From the NCBI RefSeq assembly GCF_036569345.1, contig NZ_DATCQT010000052.1:1-64000 (forward strand): a DNA stretch of 64,000 nt. The letters run 5' to 3'. Position numbers and translations under genes: made by a program. Shown here in pieces: positions 16,160 through 24,877 of the stretch. The stretch comes from Clostridium_AD sp036569345. GTDB lineage: Bacteria > Bacillota > Clostridia > Clostridiales > Clostridiaceae. The notes under the pieces were generated by a model. It was not told the origin of the DNA, ran no database searches, and worked only from the letters and a program-made list of their open reading frames with translations. Positions within the stretch are counted from its first letter, which is position 1. Each line of letters opens with the position of its first letter.

Positions 16160-17983
16160 ATGAATTTATTTACAAGAAATGATGTTAGAAATATAGCAAT
16201 AATTGCTCACGTAGATCACGGCAAGACAACACTAGTGGATTGTCTACTAAAGCAAAGCCATGTTTTTAGAGAAAATGAAAGAGTACAGGAGAGAGTAATG
16301 GACTCTAATGATTTAGAAAAAGAAAGAGGAATAACAATTCTTTCTAAGAATACAGCAGTAATGCATAATGGGATTAAAATAAATATAGTTGATACTCCAG
16401 GACATGCTGATTTTGGTGGAGAAGTTGAACGTGTACTTAAGATGGTTGATAGTGTACTTCTTGTAGTTGATGCATATGAAGGTGCAATGCCACAAACTAA
16501 ATTTGTTTTAAAGAAAGCATTAGAATTAAATCTTAAACCTATCGTTGTTATAAACAAAATTGATAGAAAAGACGCTCGTCCTACAGAAGTACTTGATGAA
16601 GTCTTTGACCTATTTGTTGAACTTGGAGCAGATGATGAACAATTAGACTTTGCAGTGGTATATGCTTCTGCTAGAGAAGGGTATGCAAAACTTGAAGTTG
16701 CTGATGTAAGTGACAACATGGAGCCATTATTTGATTCTATAATAAAGAATGTAAAGGCACCAGAAGGATATTTAGATATGCCACTTCAAATGCTTATTTC
16801 AACTATTGATTATAATGAATATGTTGGAAAAATTGGAATAGGAAAAATTGAAAGAGGATCAATCAAAAAAAATCAACAAATAGCACTTATAAGAAAAGAT
16901 GGAACAATAAACAATGTTAAAGTTTCAAGCCTTTTCGTTTACAATGGTCTTAAAAGAGAAGAAACTGATGAAGCAATGCTTGGTGATATAGTAGCAGTTT
17001 CTGGTATTCCAGACATTAACATTGGAGAAACAATAGCTGATATTAATGAACCAGAAGCTCTTCCATTCATTGAAATTGATGAGCCTACTTTAAGTATGAA
17101 TTTCATGGTTAATAATTCTCCTTTTGCAGGCCAAGAAGGAACGTATGTTACATCAAGACATATAAGAGATAGACTTATGAAAGAACTTGAAACTAATGTT
17201 AGTTTAAGAGTAGAAGAAATTGAAGATGGTTTTGAAGTAAGTGGAAGAGGGGAACTTCATCTTTCAGTTCTAATAGAAACTATGAGACGTGAAGGATATG
17301 AATTCCAAGTATCAAAAGCAAATGTTATATACAAAGAGGAAAATGGCCATAAAACAGAGCCAATTGAGCACCTTACAATTGACGTTCCAGAAGAATTTAT
17401 GGGTGTAGTAATGGAAAAAATGGGACCTAGAAAAGCAGATATGGTTAATATGACTTCTGCTATAAATGGATATACTAGATTAGAGTTCAAAGTACCTTCA
17501 AGAGGATTAATTGGCTTTAGAAGTGAACTTATGACTGATACTAAGGGTAATGGTATAATGAATCATGTTCTAGATGGTTACGATAAGTATAGGGGAGAAA
17601 TTCCAGATAGAAATAAAGGTTCTTTAATTGTATTTGAAAGCGGAGAATCAGTAACTTACGGATTATACAATGCTCAAGAAAGAGGAACTCTTTTCATAAC
17701 ATCAGGAATGCCAGTATATGCAGGAATGATTGCAGGGGAATGTGCAAGAGCTGGAGACATAGAAGTAAATGTTTGTAGAAAGAAACAGTTAACAAACACT
17801 AGATCTTCAGGAGCAGATGATGCACTAAAATTAACTTCACTTAAACCTATGTCACTAGAGCAGTGCTTAGAATTTGTAGCTATAGATGAGTTAGTTGAAA
17901 TTACTCCTCTAAACATTAGAATGAGAAAAAGAATATTAGACTCAGGAGAAAGAAAAAGAGCATCTAGTAAATCAAATAAATAG
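16160..17983 (+). CDS. typA: Translational GTPase TypA/BipA
   Basis: Ribosome-associated GTPase of the EF-G superfamily involved in 50S assembly and stress or cold adaptation, 607 aa. G1 is AHVDHGKTT (16-24), G3 DTPGHADFGG, G4 NKID; then the beta-barrel and EF-G-like domains and the BipA-specific C-terminal domain (SRGLIGFRSELMTDTKG, then TNTRSSGADDALKL). The start at 16160 is supported by TTGGAGG and family length; a frame back to 16034 would overlap the promoter and hairpin. Single-gene transcript ending in a terminator at 17991. Confidence 0.97.
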   Translation: MNLFTRNDVRNIAIIAHVDHGKTTLVDCLLKQSHVFRENERVQERVMDSNDLEKERGITILSKNTAVMHNGIKINIVDTPGHADFGGEVERVLKMVDSVLLVVDAYEGAMPQTKFVLKKALELNLKPIVVINKIDRKDARPTEVLDEVFDLFVELGADDEQLDFAVVYASAREGYAKLEVADVSDNMEPLFDSIIKNVKAPEGYLDMPLQMLISTIDYNEYVGKIGIGKIERGSIKKNQQIALIRKDGTINNVKVSSLFVYNGLKREETDEAMLGDIVAVSGIPDINIGETIADINEPEALPFIEIDEPTLSMNFMVNNSPFAGQEGTYVTSRHIRDRLMKELETNVSLRVEEIEDGFEVSGRGELHLSVLIETMRREGYEFQVSKANVIYKEENGHKTEPIEHLTIDVPEEFMGVVMEKMGPRKADMVNMTSAINGYTRLEFKVPSRGLIGFRSELMTDTKGNGIMNHVLDGYDKYRGEIPDRNKGSLIVFESGESVTYGLYNAQERGTLFITSGMPVYAGMIAGECARAGDIEVNVCRKKQLTNTRSSGADDALKLTSLKPMSLEQCLEFVAIDELVEITPLNIRMRKRILDSGERKRASSKSNK

Positions 17984-17990
17984 TTTCAGT

Positions 17991-18031
17991 AAAAGAAAAC
18001 CCGAAATTTAATTTGGAAGGTTTTCTTTTTC
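17991..18031 (+). terminator. Terminator after typA
   Basis: A 12-bp stem (17991-18002 and 18019-18030) whose 3' arm is itself T-rich; eight bases after the typA stop. Confidence 0.8.
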
Positions 18032-18054
18032 AATGTACATATAAAATTAAAATG

Positions 18055-18083
18055 TAACACAGGGATTTTAGTTAACTGTGTTA
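18055..18083. repeat. Small inverted repeat between terminators
   Basis: TAACACAG (18055-18062) and CTGTGTTA (18076-18083), a perfect 8-bp dyad with a 13-base loop and no T-run. It may be a structural or operator element. Confidence 0.5.
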
Positions 18084-18090
18084 GTCACAT

Positions 18091-18143
18091 AAAAATAAAT
18101 GACAAGTCAGTATTGTAAAATCTTTGACTTGTTATTTATTTTT
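18091..18143. terminator. Long hairpin, probable second terminator
   Basis: 19-bp stem with one mismatch (18091-18109 and 18125-18143), flanked by A- and T-runs, so it can terminate in either direction. It ends 32 bases before trmR. Confidence 0.75.
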
Positions 18144-18175
18144 ATATGCATTAATGAATTTTTGGAGGAAATTAA

Positions 18176-18850
18176 ATGAGTGGGGTAACATATGATTATA
18201 TGGAACAATATTTAAGGGGTTTAATTCCAGGTAATAATATAATTATGAAAAATTTGGAAAATTTTGCTCTAGAGAATAGAGTGCCTATAGTTCAAAAAGA
18301 AACTGCTAAATTTTTAGAATTGATGGTTACTATGAAGAAACCTAAAAAGATTTTAGAACTCGGGACAGCTATAGGATATTCTGCTATTCTAATGAATCTA
18401 ACTTCTGGAGGACTTAGTGAAATTACAACTATTGAAAGAGACGAAAAAATGATAGAGATTGCTAAGTCTAATATAGAAAAATACGGACTACAAAATAAAA
18501 TTACTATTATAGAAGGAGATTGCCTAGAAGCACTAGAAAATCTTAAAGATGAATTTGATATGATTTTTATAGATGCAGGTAAAGGTCACTATAATCATTT
18601 TCTTCCCCATTGCTTAAGGCTCTTAAAAAAAGAAGGAGTTCTTATTGCTGATAATGTCCTTTTTAGAGGAATGGTTGCATCAAAAGAGATTGCAACGCGT
18701 AGAAAAATCACTATAATAAAACGTATGAAAAGTTATTTAGAATTAGTATCTAATAATGATGAACTTATAACTTCTGTAATACCAATGGGAGATGGTATCT
18801 CAGTTACAGTAAGAAAGTGTGAGGTAATCAGCAAGGAGGAACAAAACTAA
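18176..18850 (+). CDS. trmR: O-methyltransferase, tRNA 5-hydroxyuridine methyltransferase TrmR-like
   Basis: SAM-dependent class I methyltransferase of the COG4122 family, 224 aa. The Rossmann motif I is ILELGTAIGYSAI (about 60-72); the acidic motif EFDMIFIDAGKGHYNHF and the ADNVLFRG motif are present. In B. subtilis the homologous yrrM product, TrmR, methylates 5-hydroxyuridine at tRNA position 34 and sits next to U32 genes that make the hydroxyl group. The same order here (followed by a U32 gene and udk) supports that role over a small-molecule catechol-type methyltransferase. GGAGG precedes the ATG. Confidence 0.85.
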   Translation: MSGVTYDYMEQYLRGLIPGNNIIMKNLENFALENRVPIVQKETAKFLELMVTMKKPKKILELGTAIGYSAILMNLTSGGLSEITTIERDEKMIEIAKSNIEKYGLQNKITIIEGDCLEALENLKDEFDMIFIDAGKGHYNHFLPHCLRLLKKEGVLIADNVLFRGMVASKEIATRRKITIIKRMKSYLELVSNNDELITSVIPMGDGISVTVRKCEVISKEEQN

Positions 18851-20073
18851 TGAAACCAGAAATACTAGCACCCGCAGGTAACTTGGAAAAATTAAAAGCG
18901 GCTATAAATTTTGGAGCAGACGCGGTTTATTTAGGTGGAAGTAAATTAAATTTAAGAGCTTTTGCTGATAATTTTAGCACGGAAGAATTAAAAGAAGGTT
19001 TAGACTTTGCACATTTAAGAGGCAAAAGGGTATATATTACCTTAAACGTATTTCCTCACAATGAAGACTTAGACGGCTTAGAAGATTATCTAAAAGAAAT
19101 ATATGAACTAGGTGCGGATGCTATTATTGTATCTGATCCAGGAATTATTATGACAGCAAGAGAAGTCGTACCAAATTTAGAAATTCATTTAAGCACTCAA
19201 GCTAACAATGTAAACTATAAATCAGCTATCTTTTGGCATAAACAAGGGGTTAAAAGAATTGTTCTAGCAAGAGAATTATCACTTATCGAAATTAAAGAAA
19301 TTAGAGCAAAGTTACCTGATACTTGTGAACTTGAAGCTTTTGTTCATGGATCTATGTGTATGTCCTATTCAGGAAGATGTCTACTGTCTAATTATATGAC
19401 TGGAAGAGATGCGAATAGAGGACAATGTGCTCAGCCATGTAGGTATAAATATTTCTTAGTTGAAGAAAAAAGAGATGGGGAGTACTTTCCTATAATTGAA
19501 GATGATAAAGGTACTTACATAATGAATTCCAAGGACTTAAACATGATTGAACACATACCAGAACTTATGAAATCAGGGATAGCATCCTTTAAGATAGAAG
19601 GAAGGATGAAAAGCGCATATTATGTTGCATCTGTAAGTAAATCTTATAGAGAAGCAGTGGATGCGTATATAGCTGATCCAGTAAATTATAAATTTCAGAA
19701 GAAATGGATGGATAATCTCTTAAAACCTAGCCACAGACAATATTATACTGGGTTTTACTTTGGAGATCCAAACAAACAGATATATGAATCATCGTCATAT
19801 ATTAGAGATTACGATATAATTGGAATTGTGCGCCAATATAACGAGGAAAATGGTATTGCAATAATCGAGCAAAGGAATAAAGTATATTGTGGGGATACTG
19901 TTGAAGTATTAAGGCCTGTAGGAGATAATGTTTCAATAGTACTTAGTGATATGAAAAATTCCAAGGGAGAGAGCATAGTTTCTGCACCAAGCGCTCAGAT
20001 GTTATTTTCTGTTAATGTTAAAGAAAAACTTCATGAAAATGATATAATTATTAAATCTAAGGAGAAAGAATAA
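18850..20073 (+). CDS. trhP: U32 family protein, TrhP-like tRNA hydroxylation factor
   Basis: 407-aa member of the U32 family, formerly annotated as collagenase-like peptidases. The N-terminal LAPAGNLEKLKAAINFGADAV is characteristic, as is the cysteine-bearing block ELEAFVHGSMCMSYSGRC and GQCAQPCRYKY, which supplies Fe-S cluster ligands in TrhP-type enzymes. In E. coli and B. subtilis such proteins make 5-hydroxyuridine at tRNA wobble positions using prephenate. The start overlaps the trmR stop by one base and the stop overlaps udk by one base. The tRNA role is inferred from family and context; protease activity is unlikely. Confidence 0.82.
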   Translation: MKPEILAPAGNLEKLKAAINFGADAVYLGGSKLNLRAFADNFSTEELKEGLDFAHLRGKRVYITLNVFPHNEDLDGLEDYLKEIYELGADAIIVSDPGIIMTAREVVPNLEIHLSTQANNVNYKSAIFWHKQGVKRIVLARELSLIEIKEIRAKLPDTCELEAFVHGSMCMSYSGRCLLSNYMTGRDANRGQCAQPCRYKYFLVEEKRDGEYFPIIEDDKGTYIMNSKDLNMIEHIPELMKSGIASFKIEGRMKSAYYVASVSKSYREAVDAYIADPVNYKFQKKWMDNLLKPSHRQYYTGFYFGDPNKQIYESSSYIRDYDIIGIVRQYNEENGIAIIEQRNKVYCGDTVEVLRPVGDNVSIVLSDMKNSKGESIVSAPSAQMLFSVNVKEKLHENDIIIKSKEKE

Positions 20074-20708
20074 TGAATCGCCCTATTTTAATAGGAATAA
20101 CTGGTGGAACAGGTTCAGGAAAAAGTACAATAGCTAGAGAAATTTATAAACGGTTCGGCGATACATGTATTGCAATGATTGAGCAAGATTCTTATTATAA
20201 GGATCAAAGTGATCTTTCTTATGACGAGAGAATAAAAACAAATTATGATCATCCGGATGCTTTTGATACTTCTCTTTTAGTTAAACATTTGAATCTCCTT
20301 TTAGAAGGACATGTTATTGAAAAGCCTATATATAATTTTGAAATACATAACAGAATAAAAGAAACAGTTGCTGTGCAGCCAAGGGAGATTATTATATTTG
20401 AAGGAATTCTTGTACTCGCAGAAAAGATTCTTCGCGACATGCTTGATATTAAAATATATGTAGACACTGATGCAGATGTGAGGTTCATAAGAAGACTTAT
20501 GAGGGATATTAATGAGAGAGGTAGAACAACTGATTCTGTTATAAATCAATATTTGAATGTTGTTAAACCAATGCATGAACAATTTACTGAACCTACCAAA
20601 AGGTATGCAGACATTATTATACCTGAAGGTGGACATAACAAGGTAGCTATAGATATACTTACTGCAAATATAAGCCAAATTCTACAAAAACAGCAAAATC
20701 AAAAATAA
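20073..20708 (+). CDS. udk: Uridine kinase
   Basis: Uridine/cytidine kinase of the pyrimidine salvage pathway, 211 aa. Walker A GGTGSGKST is at residues 11-19; YNFEIHNR and the EGILVLAEKILRDMLDIKIYVD block are typical of Udk. Its ATG overlaps the preceding U32 stop, so it is the last gene of the trmR-trhP-udk operon, the same order as in Bacillus. The operon ends in a hairpin that runs into the start of the next gene. Confidence 0.95.
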   Translation: MNRPILIGITGGTGSGKSTIAREIYKRFGDTCIAMIEQDSYYKDQSDLSYDERIKTNYDHPDAFDTSLLVKHLNLLLEGHVIEKPIYNFEIHNRIKETVAVQPREIIIFEGILVLAEKILRDMLDIKIYVDTDADVRFIRRLMRDINERGRTTDSVINQYLNVVKPMHEQFTEPTKRYADIIIPEGGHNKVAIDILTANISQILQKQQNQK

Positions 20709-20722
20709 CATTATAAAGTATA

Positions 20723-20766
20723 AAACATCTCATTCTAGGCGAGAATTAATCTAGATGAGGTGTTTT
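20723..20766 (+). terminator. udk terminator overlapping the PBP ribosome binding site
   Basis: The arms 20723-20738 and 20751-20765 form a long stem (one bulge) followed by TTTTT, which ends at the ATG at 20768. The 3' arm contains the GAGGTG ribosome binding site of the penicillin-binding protein gene, so the same hairpin can terminate transcription and hide the SD. Confidence 0.8.
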
Positions 20767-20767
20767 T

Positions 20768-22456
20768 ATGTATAAGAGAAATAATATATTTGGTTACTCA
20801 AATCAAAAGAGTGAAATTAAAAAAAGAATATGGATAATAATGCTTATATTTGCGCTGTTATTTTGTATCCTAATTTGGAGAATTGCAAATGATATGTATT
20901 TTAAATCTGAACCTTTGAAAGCTATGTTTAATGCACAATATACAATAAATGAACAATACGGTATGTTATATAAGTTAACTGATTGTAATGGAAACGAGCT
21001 TTTAAACTATTCTAATAATTATTATGCTGTTATTGACCCAGTGGATTATCTAAGATTTAATGAATATACAAGTAAATATGACATGCAATCTTTGATTATT
21101 ACTTTAAGAAACTATAATAAAGGCTATGATTTAGAAAAGATTAAAGGCACAGGAAATGGAGAGAAATTAAGATATAAAATAGATGAAGCGACCTATAATA
21201 AAATCAAGGATATTAAAAAAGTAAAAGGGTTTTATACTTTTGAATCAAATGATTTAGTCGAAAATAAAAATTGGAAAATTCAAAATGTATTAACAAATCT
21301 AATATACTATAATAATAAGGTTGAAACTAAAAAAAGTTCAGATTCTTTAGAGATGCAAATATATAACAAAACTAAAAATAATAAATTTACAGGAATTAGG
21401 TTTTCAAAAGGAGTTAATGGTGAGATTGCAGAAGGTGAGACTATTGATACTACAAATAATGTTAATGTAAGACTTACTTTAGATGAAAATATTCAAGATA
21501 AAGTTGAAGCTATTCTTCATGAGGAAAAATATGAGCAAATTGGTGTTGTGCTTATGGAGAGCAAGAGTGGAAAAATAAGAGCAATGGCGCAAAAGGATGA
21601 CATTGAAAATAATGCAAATTTAGGAATTCCAAGTACCGGCGGTGCTTTACCAGGATCAATTTTTAAAGTTATCGTGGAAGAAGCGGCGTTAGATACTGGC
21701 TCAATAAACAAAAATGAGATTTTTACATTGAGTCCAGGTTTATTTCCAGACGATACTCATCAGTACAACGGTAAAACTGAGTTTACAGTTAGTGAGGCAC
21801 TACGTGATTCTTCTAATAATATATTCGCCCAAATAGGTTATAAGATAGGGTTCCAAAATATGTATGACTATGCAAAAAAGCAAGGGATATTAGACACAGT
21901 ATTAAATTTTCAGCAAGAGCAAATTGGTAAGTTTGATAATGGTGTGGGTTTATTAAGCCCAAAGGAGGATATATATCAGGCATCTATAGGGCAGAAGATT
22001 AAAATAACACCACTCGAGGCCCTTAGCATTCCAAATACAGTTATAAACAACGGAGTATATGTTCAGCCAAGCATAATAGACACATATGTAAATGATAAAA
22101 ATGGCGTAGTAGAAAAGGTTACTCCTAAAACCTCTCAAGTATTAAAAAGTGAGACTGCAAAAACTTTAAAACTTGATATGTTGGATGTAGTAAACAATGG
22201 CACAGGTGTAAGAGCCTTTGTTAAAGGTATGGATATAGGGGGTAAAACAGGTACCACCGAGTATTCTGTGGAAGGAAAAAAGTATTCAGATGGATGGTTT
22301 GTTGGCTTTTTTACTTTTAAAGGAATAGATTATTCTATGGTTGTATTTGTAAAAAACATAACATTAGGTCAAAAGGAAGGTATAGGAAGTCAAGGTGGCG
22401 GGGATACTGCTGCTCCAATATTTAAAAAAGTAGTTGAAGCACTCTCTATTAAATAA
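20768..22456 (+). CDS. Penicillin-binding protein, transpeptidase (PbpA/FtsI class)
   Basis: Class B-type penicillin-binding protein, 562 aa. One N-terminal membrane segment (about 21-38) is followed by a 200-residue extracellular non-catalytic domain and the transpeptidase domain with SxxK as SIFK (297-300), SxN as SSN (348-350) and KTGT (493-496). It cross-links peptidoglycan. Its place before sigK and the ftsAZ genes suggests a division or sporulation role, which is inference. The ribosome binding site GAGGTG lies within the udk terminator hairpin, an unusual layout. Confidence 0.9.
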   Translation: MYKRNNIFGYSNQKSEIKKRIWIIMLIFALLFCILIWRIANDMYFKSEPLKAMFNAQYTINEQYGMLYKLTDCNGNELLNYSNNYYAVIDPVDYLRFNEYTSKYDMQSLIITLRNYNKGYDLEKIKGTGNGEKLRYKIDEATYNKIKDIKKVKGFYTFESNDLVENKNWKIQNVLTNLIYYNNKVETKKSSDSLEMQIYNKTKNNKFTGIRFSKGVNGEIAEGETIDTTNNVNVRLTLDENIQDKVEAILHEEKYEQIGVVLMESKSGKIRAMAQKDDIENNANLGIPSTGGALPGSIFKVIVEEAALDTGSINKNEIFTLSPGLFPDDTHQYNGKTEFTVSEALRDSSNNIFAQIGYKIGFQNMYDYAKKQGILDTVLNFQQEQIGKFDNGVGLLSPKEDIYQASIGQKIKITPLEALSIPNTVINNGVYVQPSIIDTYVNDKNGVVEKVTPKTSQVLKSETAKTLKLDMLDVVNNGTGVRAFVKGMDIGGKTGTTEYSVEGKKYSDGWFVGFFTFKGIDYSMVVFVKNITLGQKEGIGSQGGGDTAAPIFKKVVEALSIK

Positions 22457-22535
22457 TTAAATAAATTTCTATGTACAGGCACCTTTAATAAAATAAATCA
22501 TATTATATTAATAAGCTCTATTAGGAGGAACACCT

Positions 22536-23243
22536 GTGTTTTTCATGAATTGTTTATTTGATATGATTGGAAACGTTACGTTTTTGACGGCTTATATAAC
22601 TGGAAGTAGTTCATTCCCTCAACCATTAAATGAAGAAGAAGAAAAATCCTATTTAATAAAATTAAAGGAAGGCGATATACTAGCTAAAGGAATATTGGTT
22701 GAACGAAATTTAAGACTAGTTGCACATATAGTAAAAAAATATTCTTACCCAGGAAAGGATGTAGATGACCTCATATCTATTGGAACTGTTGGGCTAATAA
22801 AAGCTATTGATTCATTTGATACAAGTAAGGGAACAAGACTTGCTACCTACGCTGCGAGGTGCATAGAAAACGAAATACTTATGCTTATTCGTAATAACAA
22901 GAAAACAAAAGGGGAAGTGTATCTGCAAGATCCTATTGGTATTGATAAGGAGGGAAATGAGATCTCCCTTATGGATGTATTAAGTAGTGATGAAGATTCT
23001 ATTATTGATAAAGTAGAAAGTAAAATACAAATTAAGAGACTTTACAATAAGATAAATATGGCTTTAATGGATAGAGAAAAAATAATAATACAAATGCGCT
23101 ATGGATTACTTGACGGTAACCCTCGAACCCAGAGAGAAATCGCATTAATTCTAGGAATTTCCAGGTCATATGTTTCTAGAATTGAAAAGAGAGCATTAAG
23201 GAAACTTAATAAAGAATTAAATAGTAATAATAAAATTATATAA
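22536..23243 (+). CDS. sigK: Sporulation sigma factor SigK
   Basis: Late mother-cell sigma factor, 235 aa. The N-terminus is a hydrophobic pro-sequence (residues 1-20) followed by GSSSFPQPLNEEEE, the pro-sigma-K junction. Region 2 (NLRLVAHIVKKY, DDLISIGTVGLIKAIDSFD) and a region 4 helix-turn-helix (TQREIALILGISRSYVSRIEKRAL) are complete. The gene is continuous, with no skin-type insertion. The GTG start has AGGAGG seven bases upstream. Differs from the SigE gene at 28516 in the pro-sequence and the SSFPQPL signature. Confidence 0.93.
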   Translation: MFFMNCLFDMIGNVTFLTAYITGSSSFPQPLNEEEEKSYLIKLKEGDILAKGILVERNLRLVAHIVKKYSYPGKDVDDLISIGTVGLIKAIDSFDTSKGTRLATYAARCIENEILMLIRNNKKTKGEVYLQDPIGIDKEGNEISLMDVLSSDEDSIIDKVESKIQIKRLYNKINMALMDREKIIIQMRYGLLDGNPRTQREIALILGISRSYVSRIEKRALRKLNKELNSNNKII

Positions 23244-23451
23244 ACAGTTCTAGCAAATTGTAGCAACTATGGTATAATTATTAATTGTACACTACTAGGT
23301 GGATAAGGCATCTTAAGGAATTTCAATTATTTATTTAATATAACAAATTTTATTTAAAAATACGAAAAAAATGTAGCAAAATATATTAAGATTAAAGCTA
23401 ATTTTTCTTGTATATTTGTAAAGCTACATAAAAAGAACAGGAGGACCACTA

Positions 23452-24507
23452 ATGATACCTCTAAGTGAATTATTAGAAAAAACAACGCAGCAAAATGCAT
23501 CAGATTTACACCTAACAGTTGGATCGGTACCGGTTATTAGAGTCAATGGACATCTAATACAGGTGGGTCAAACTAAATTAACGCCAGCAGATACTGAAAA
23601 GTATTCAAGAGAAATTTTAGAGGATTATTATGAGGAATACTTTGAAAACGGTGAAATTGATACTTCTTATTCTATTGGAGGCCTTGGGCGATTTAGAGTT
23701 AATGTATATAAGCAAAGGGGAAGCGATACTATAGCTATTAGAGTAGTTGCTCTAAAAATACCTACTATTAAGCAACTTGAGCTTCCAGAGGTTGTTAGGG
23801 CTCTTACAACAAAACAAAGAGGGCTAGTTTTAGTAACAGGGCCTACCGGTAGTGGTAAAAGTACAACACTCGCTGCTATGGTTAATGAAATCAATTCAAC
23901 TAGAGCTTGTAATATTATAACTCTCGAGGATCCTATTGAATATTTGCACAAGCACAATAAATCTATTATTAATCAAAGAGAAATTGGGAAAGATAGTAAA
24001 AATTATAAAAATGCTTTAAGGGCTATACTTAGAGAAGATCCAGATGTTATATTAGTAGGCGAAATGCGAGATCTTGAAACAATTTCTATTGCTATTACCG
24101 CAGCTGAAACGGGACATTTAGTTTTCTCAACGTTGCATACTATAGGTGCAGCAAAGACAGTAGATAGAATAGTGGATGTATTTCCACCACATCAGCAGCA
24201 ACAAATTAAGGTTCAATTAGCTGCTGTAATGCAAGGAATAGTTTCTCAACAATTAATACCTAAAATAAGTGGAAGTGGGAGAGTAGCCGCTCTTGAGATA
24301 ATGATATCTACTCCAGCAATTCAAAACCTTATTCGTGAAGGCAAAACACATCAATTACAATCTTGCGTTCAAACTGGAGGAAAATATGGTATGAAAACTA
24401 TGGATATGTCAATTGCAGACTTATATAAAAAAGGTGTTATATCTAAAGAGGAAGCAATGACTTACTCAGTTGACAATGAAATGATGATAAGAATGTTATC
24501 CCTTTAG
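23452..24507 (+). CDS. pilT: Type IV pilus retraction ATPase PilT
   Basis: Hexameric secretion ATPase of the PilT/GspE family, 351 aa. An N-terminal PAS-like domain (1-100) precedes the motor with Walker A GPTGSGKST (130-138), the Asp box LREDPDVILVGEMRD, Walker B and His box (HTIGAAKTVDRIVDVFP), and the C-terminal AIQNLIREGK that corresponds to the AIRNLIRE motif needed for retraction in PilT. AGGAGG precedes the ATG. No other pilus genes lie nearby, but a lone pilT between sigK and ftsA is also found in related clostridia. Confidence 0.95.
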   Translation: MIPLSELLEKTTQQNASDLHLTVGSVPVIRVNGHLIQVGQTKLTPADTEKYSREILEDYYEEYFENGEIDTSYSIGGLGRFRVNVYKQRGSDTIAIRVVALKIPTIKQLELPEVVRALTTKQRGLVLVTGPTGSGKSTTLAAMVNEINSTRACNIITLEDPIEYLHKHNKSIINQREIGKDSKNYKNALRAILREDPDVILVGEMRDLETISIAITAAETGHLVFSTLHTIGAAKTVDRIVDVFPPHQQQQIKVQLAAVMQGIVSQQLIPKISGSGRVAALEIMISTPAIQNLIREGKTHQLQSCVQTGGKYGMKTMDMSIADLYKKGVISKEEAMTYSVDNEMMIRMLSL

Positions 24508-24518
24508 CTAATATTTAA

Positions 24519-24572
24519 AAAATAAGCTAAGAGCTTATCAACTACAGCTCTTAGCTTATTTTAATTTTTTTT
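24519..24572 (+). terminator. Terminator after pilT
   Basis: A perfect 17-bp stem (24519-24535 and 24546-24562) with a 10-base loop and a following T-run. Confidence 0.92.
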
Positions 24573-24622
24573 AAAATTTCAAATGTCACACTATTGTGAA
24601 AAATTCGCTTAAAAATATAATA

Positions 24623-24651
24623 TTGCATTTTCTATATATTGCTACTATACT
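24623..24651 (+). promoter_or_regulatory. Candidate ftsA-ftsZ promoter
   Basis: TTGCAT (24623-24628), a 17-bp spacer and TATACT (24646-24651), 226 bp upstream of ftsA. The rest of the 24652-24870 leader is very AT-rich, with no further element I can support. Confidence 0.5.
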
Positions 24652-24877
24652 AGTTATGAAGAACAAGTTAGCTTTTTACCATCATAAATTTAATATAGTA
24701 TACTAATTTGAAATTAAGTTTATATATATCTAAAAATATACAATAAAATGCAAGAAAAATTAACAGTATTTAAATTTATAATAAATATTATAAAAAAATG
24801 ATTTAAATAAGAGGAAAATTTATTATTTTGTTGAATATATACACTTAAGGTTTCTCTTATGAGGGGGGATAAACTTA

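Noticed and set aside
22536..23243. Skin-type element interrupting sigK
   Set aside because: The sigK frame is continuous with all conserved regions intact.
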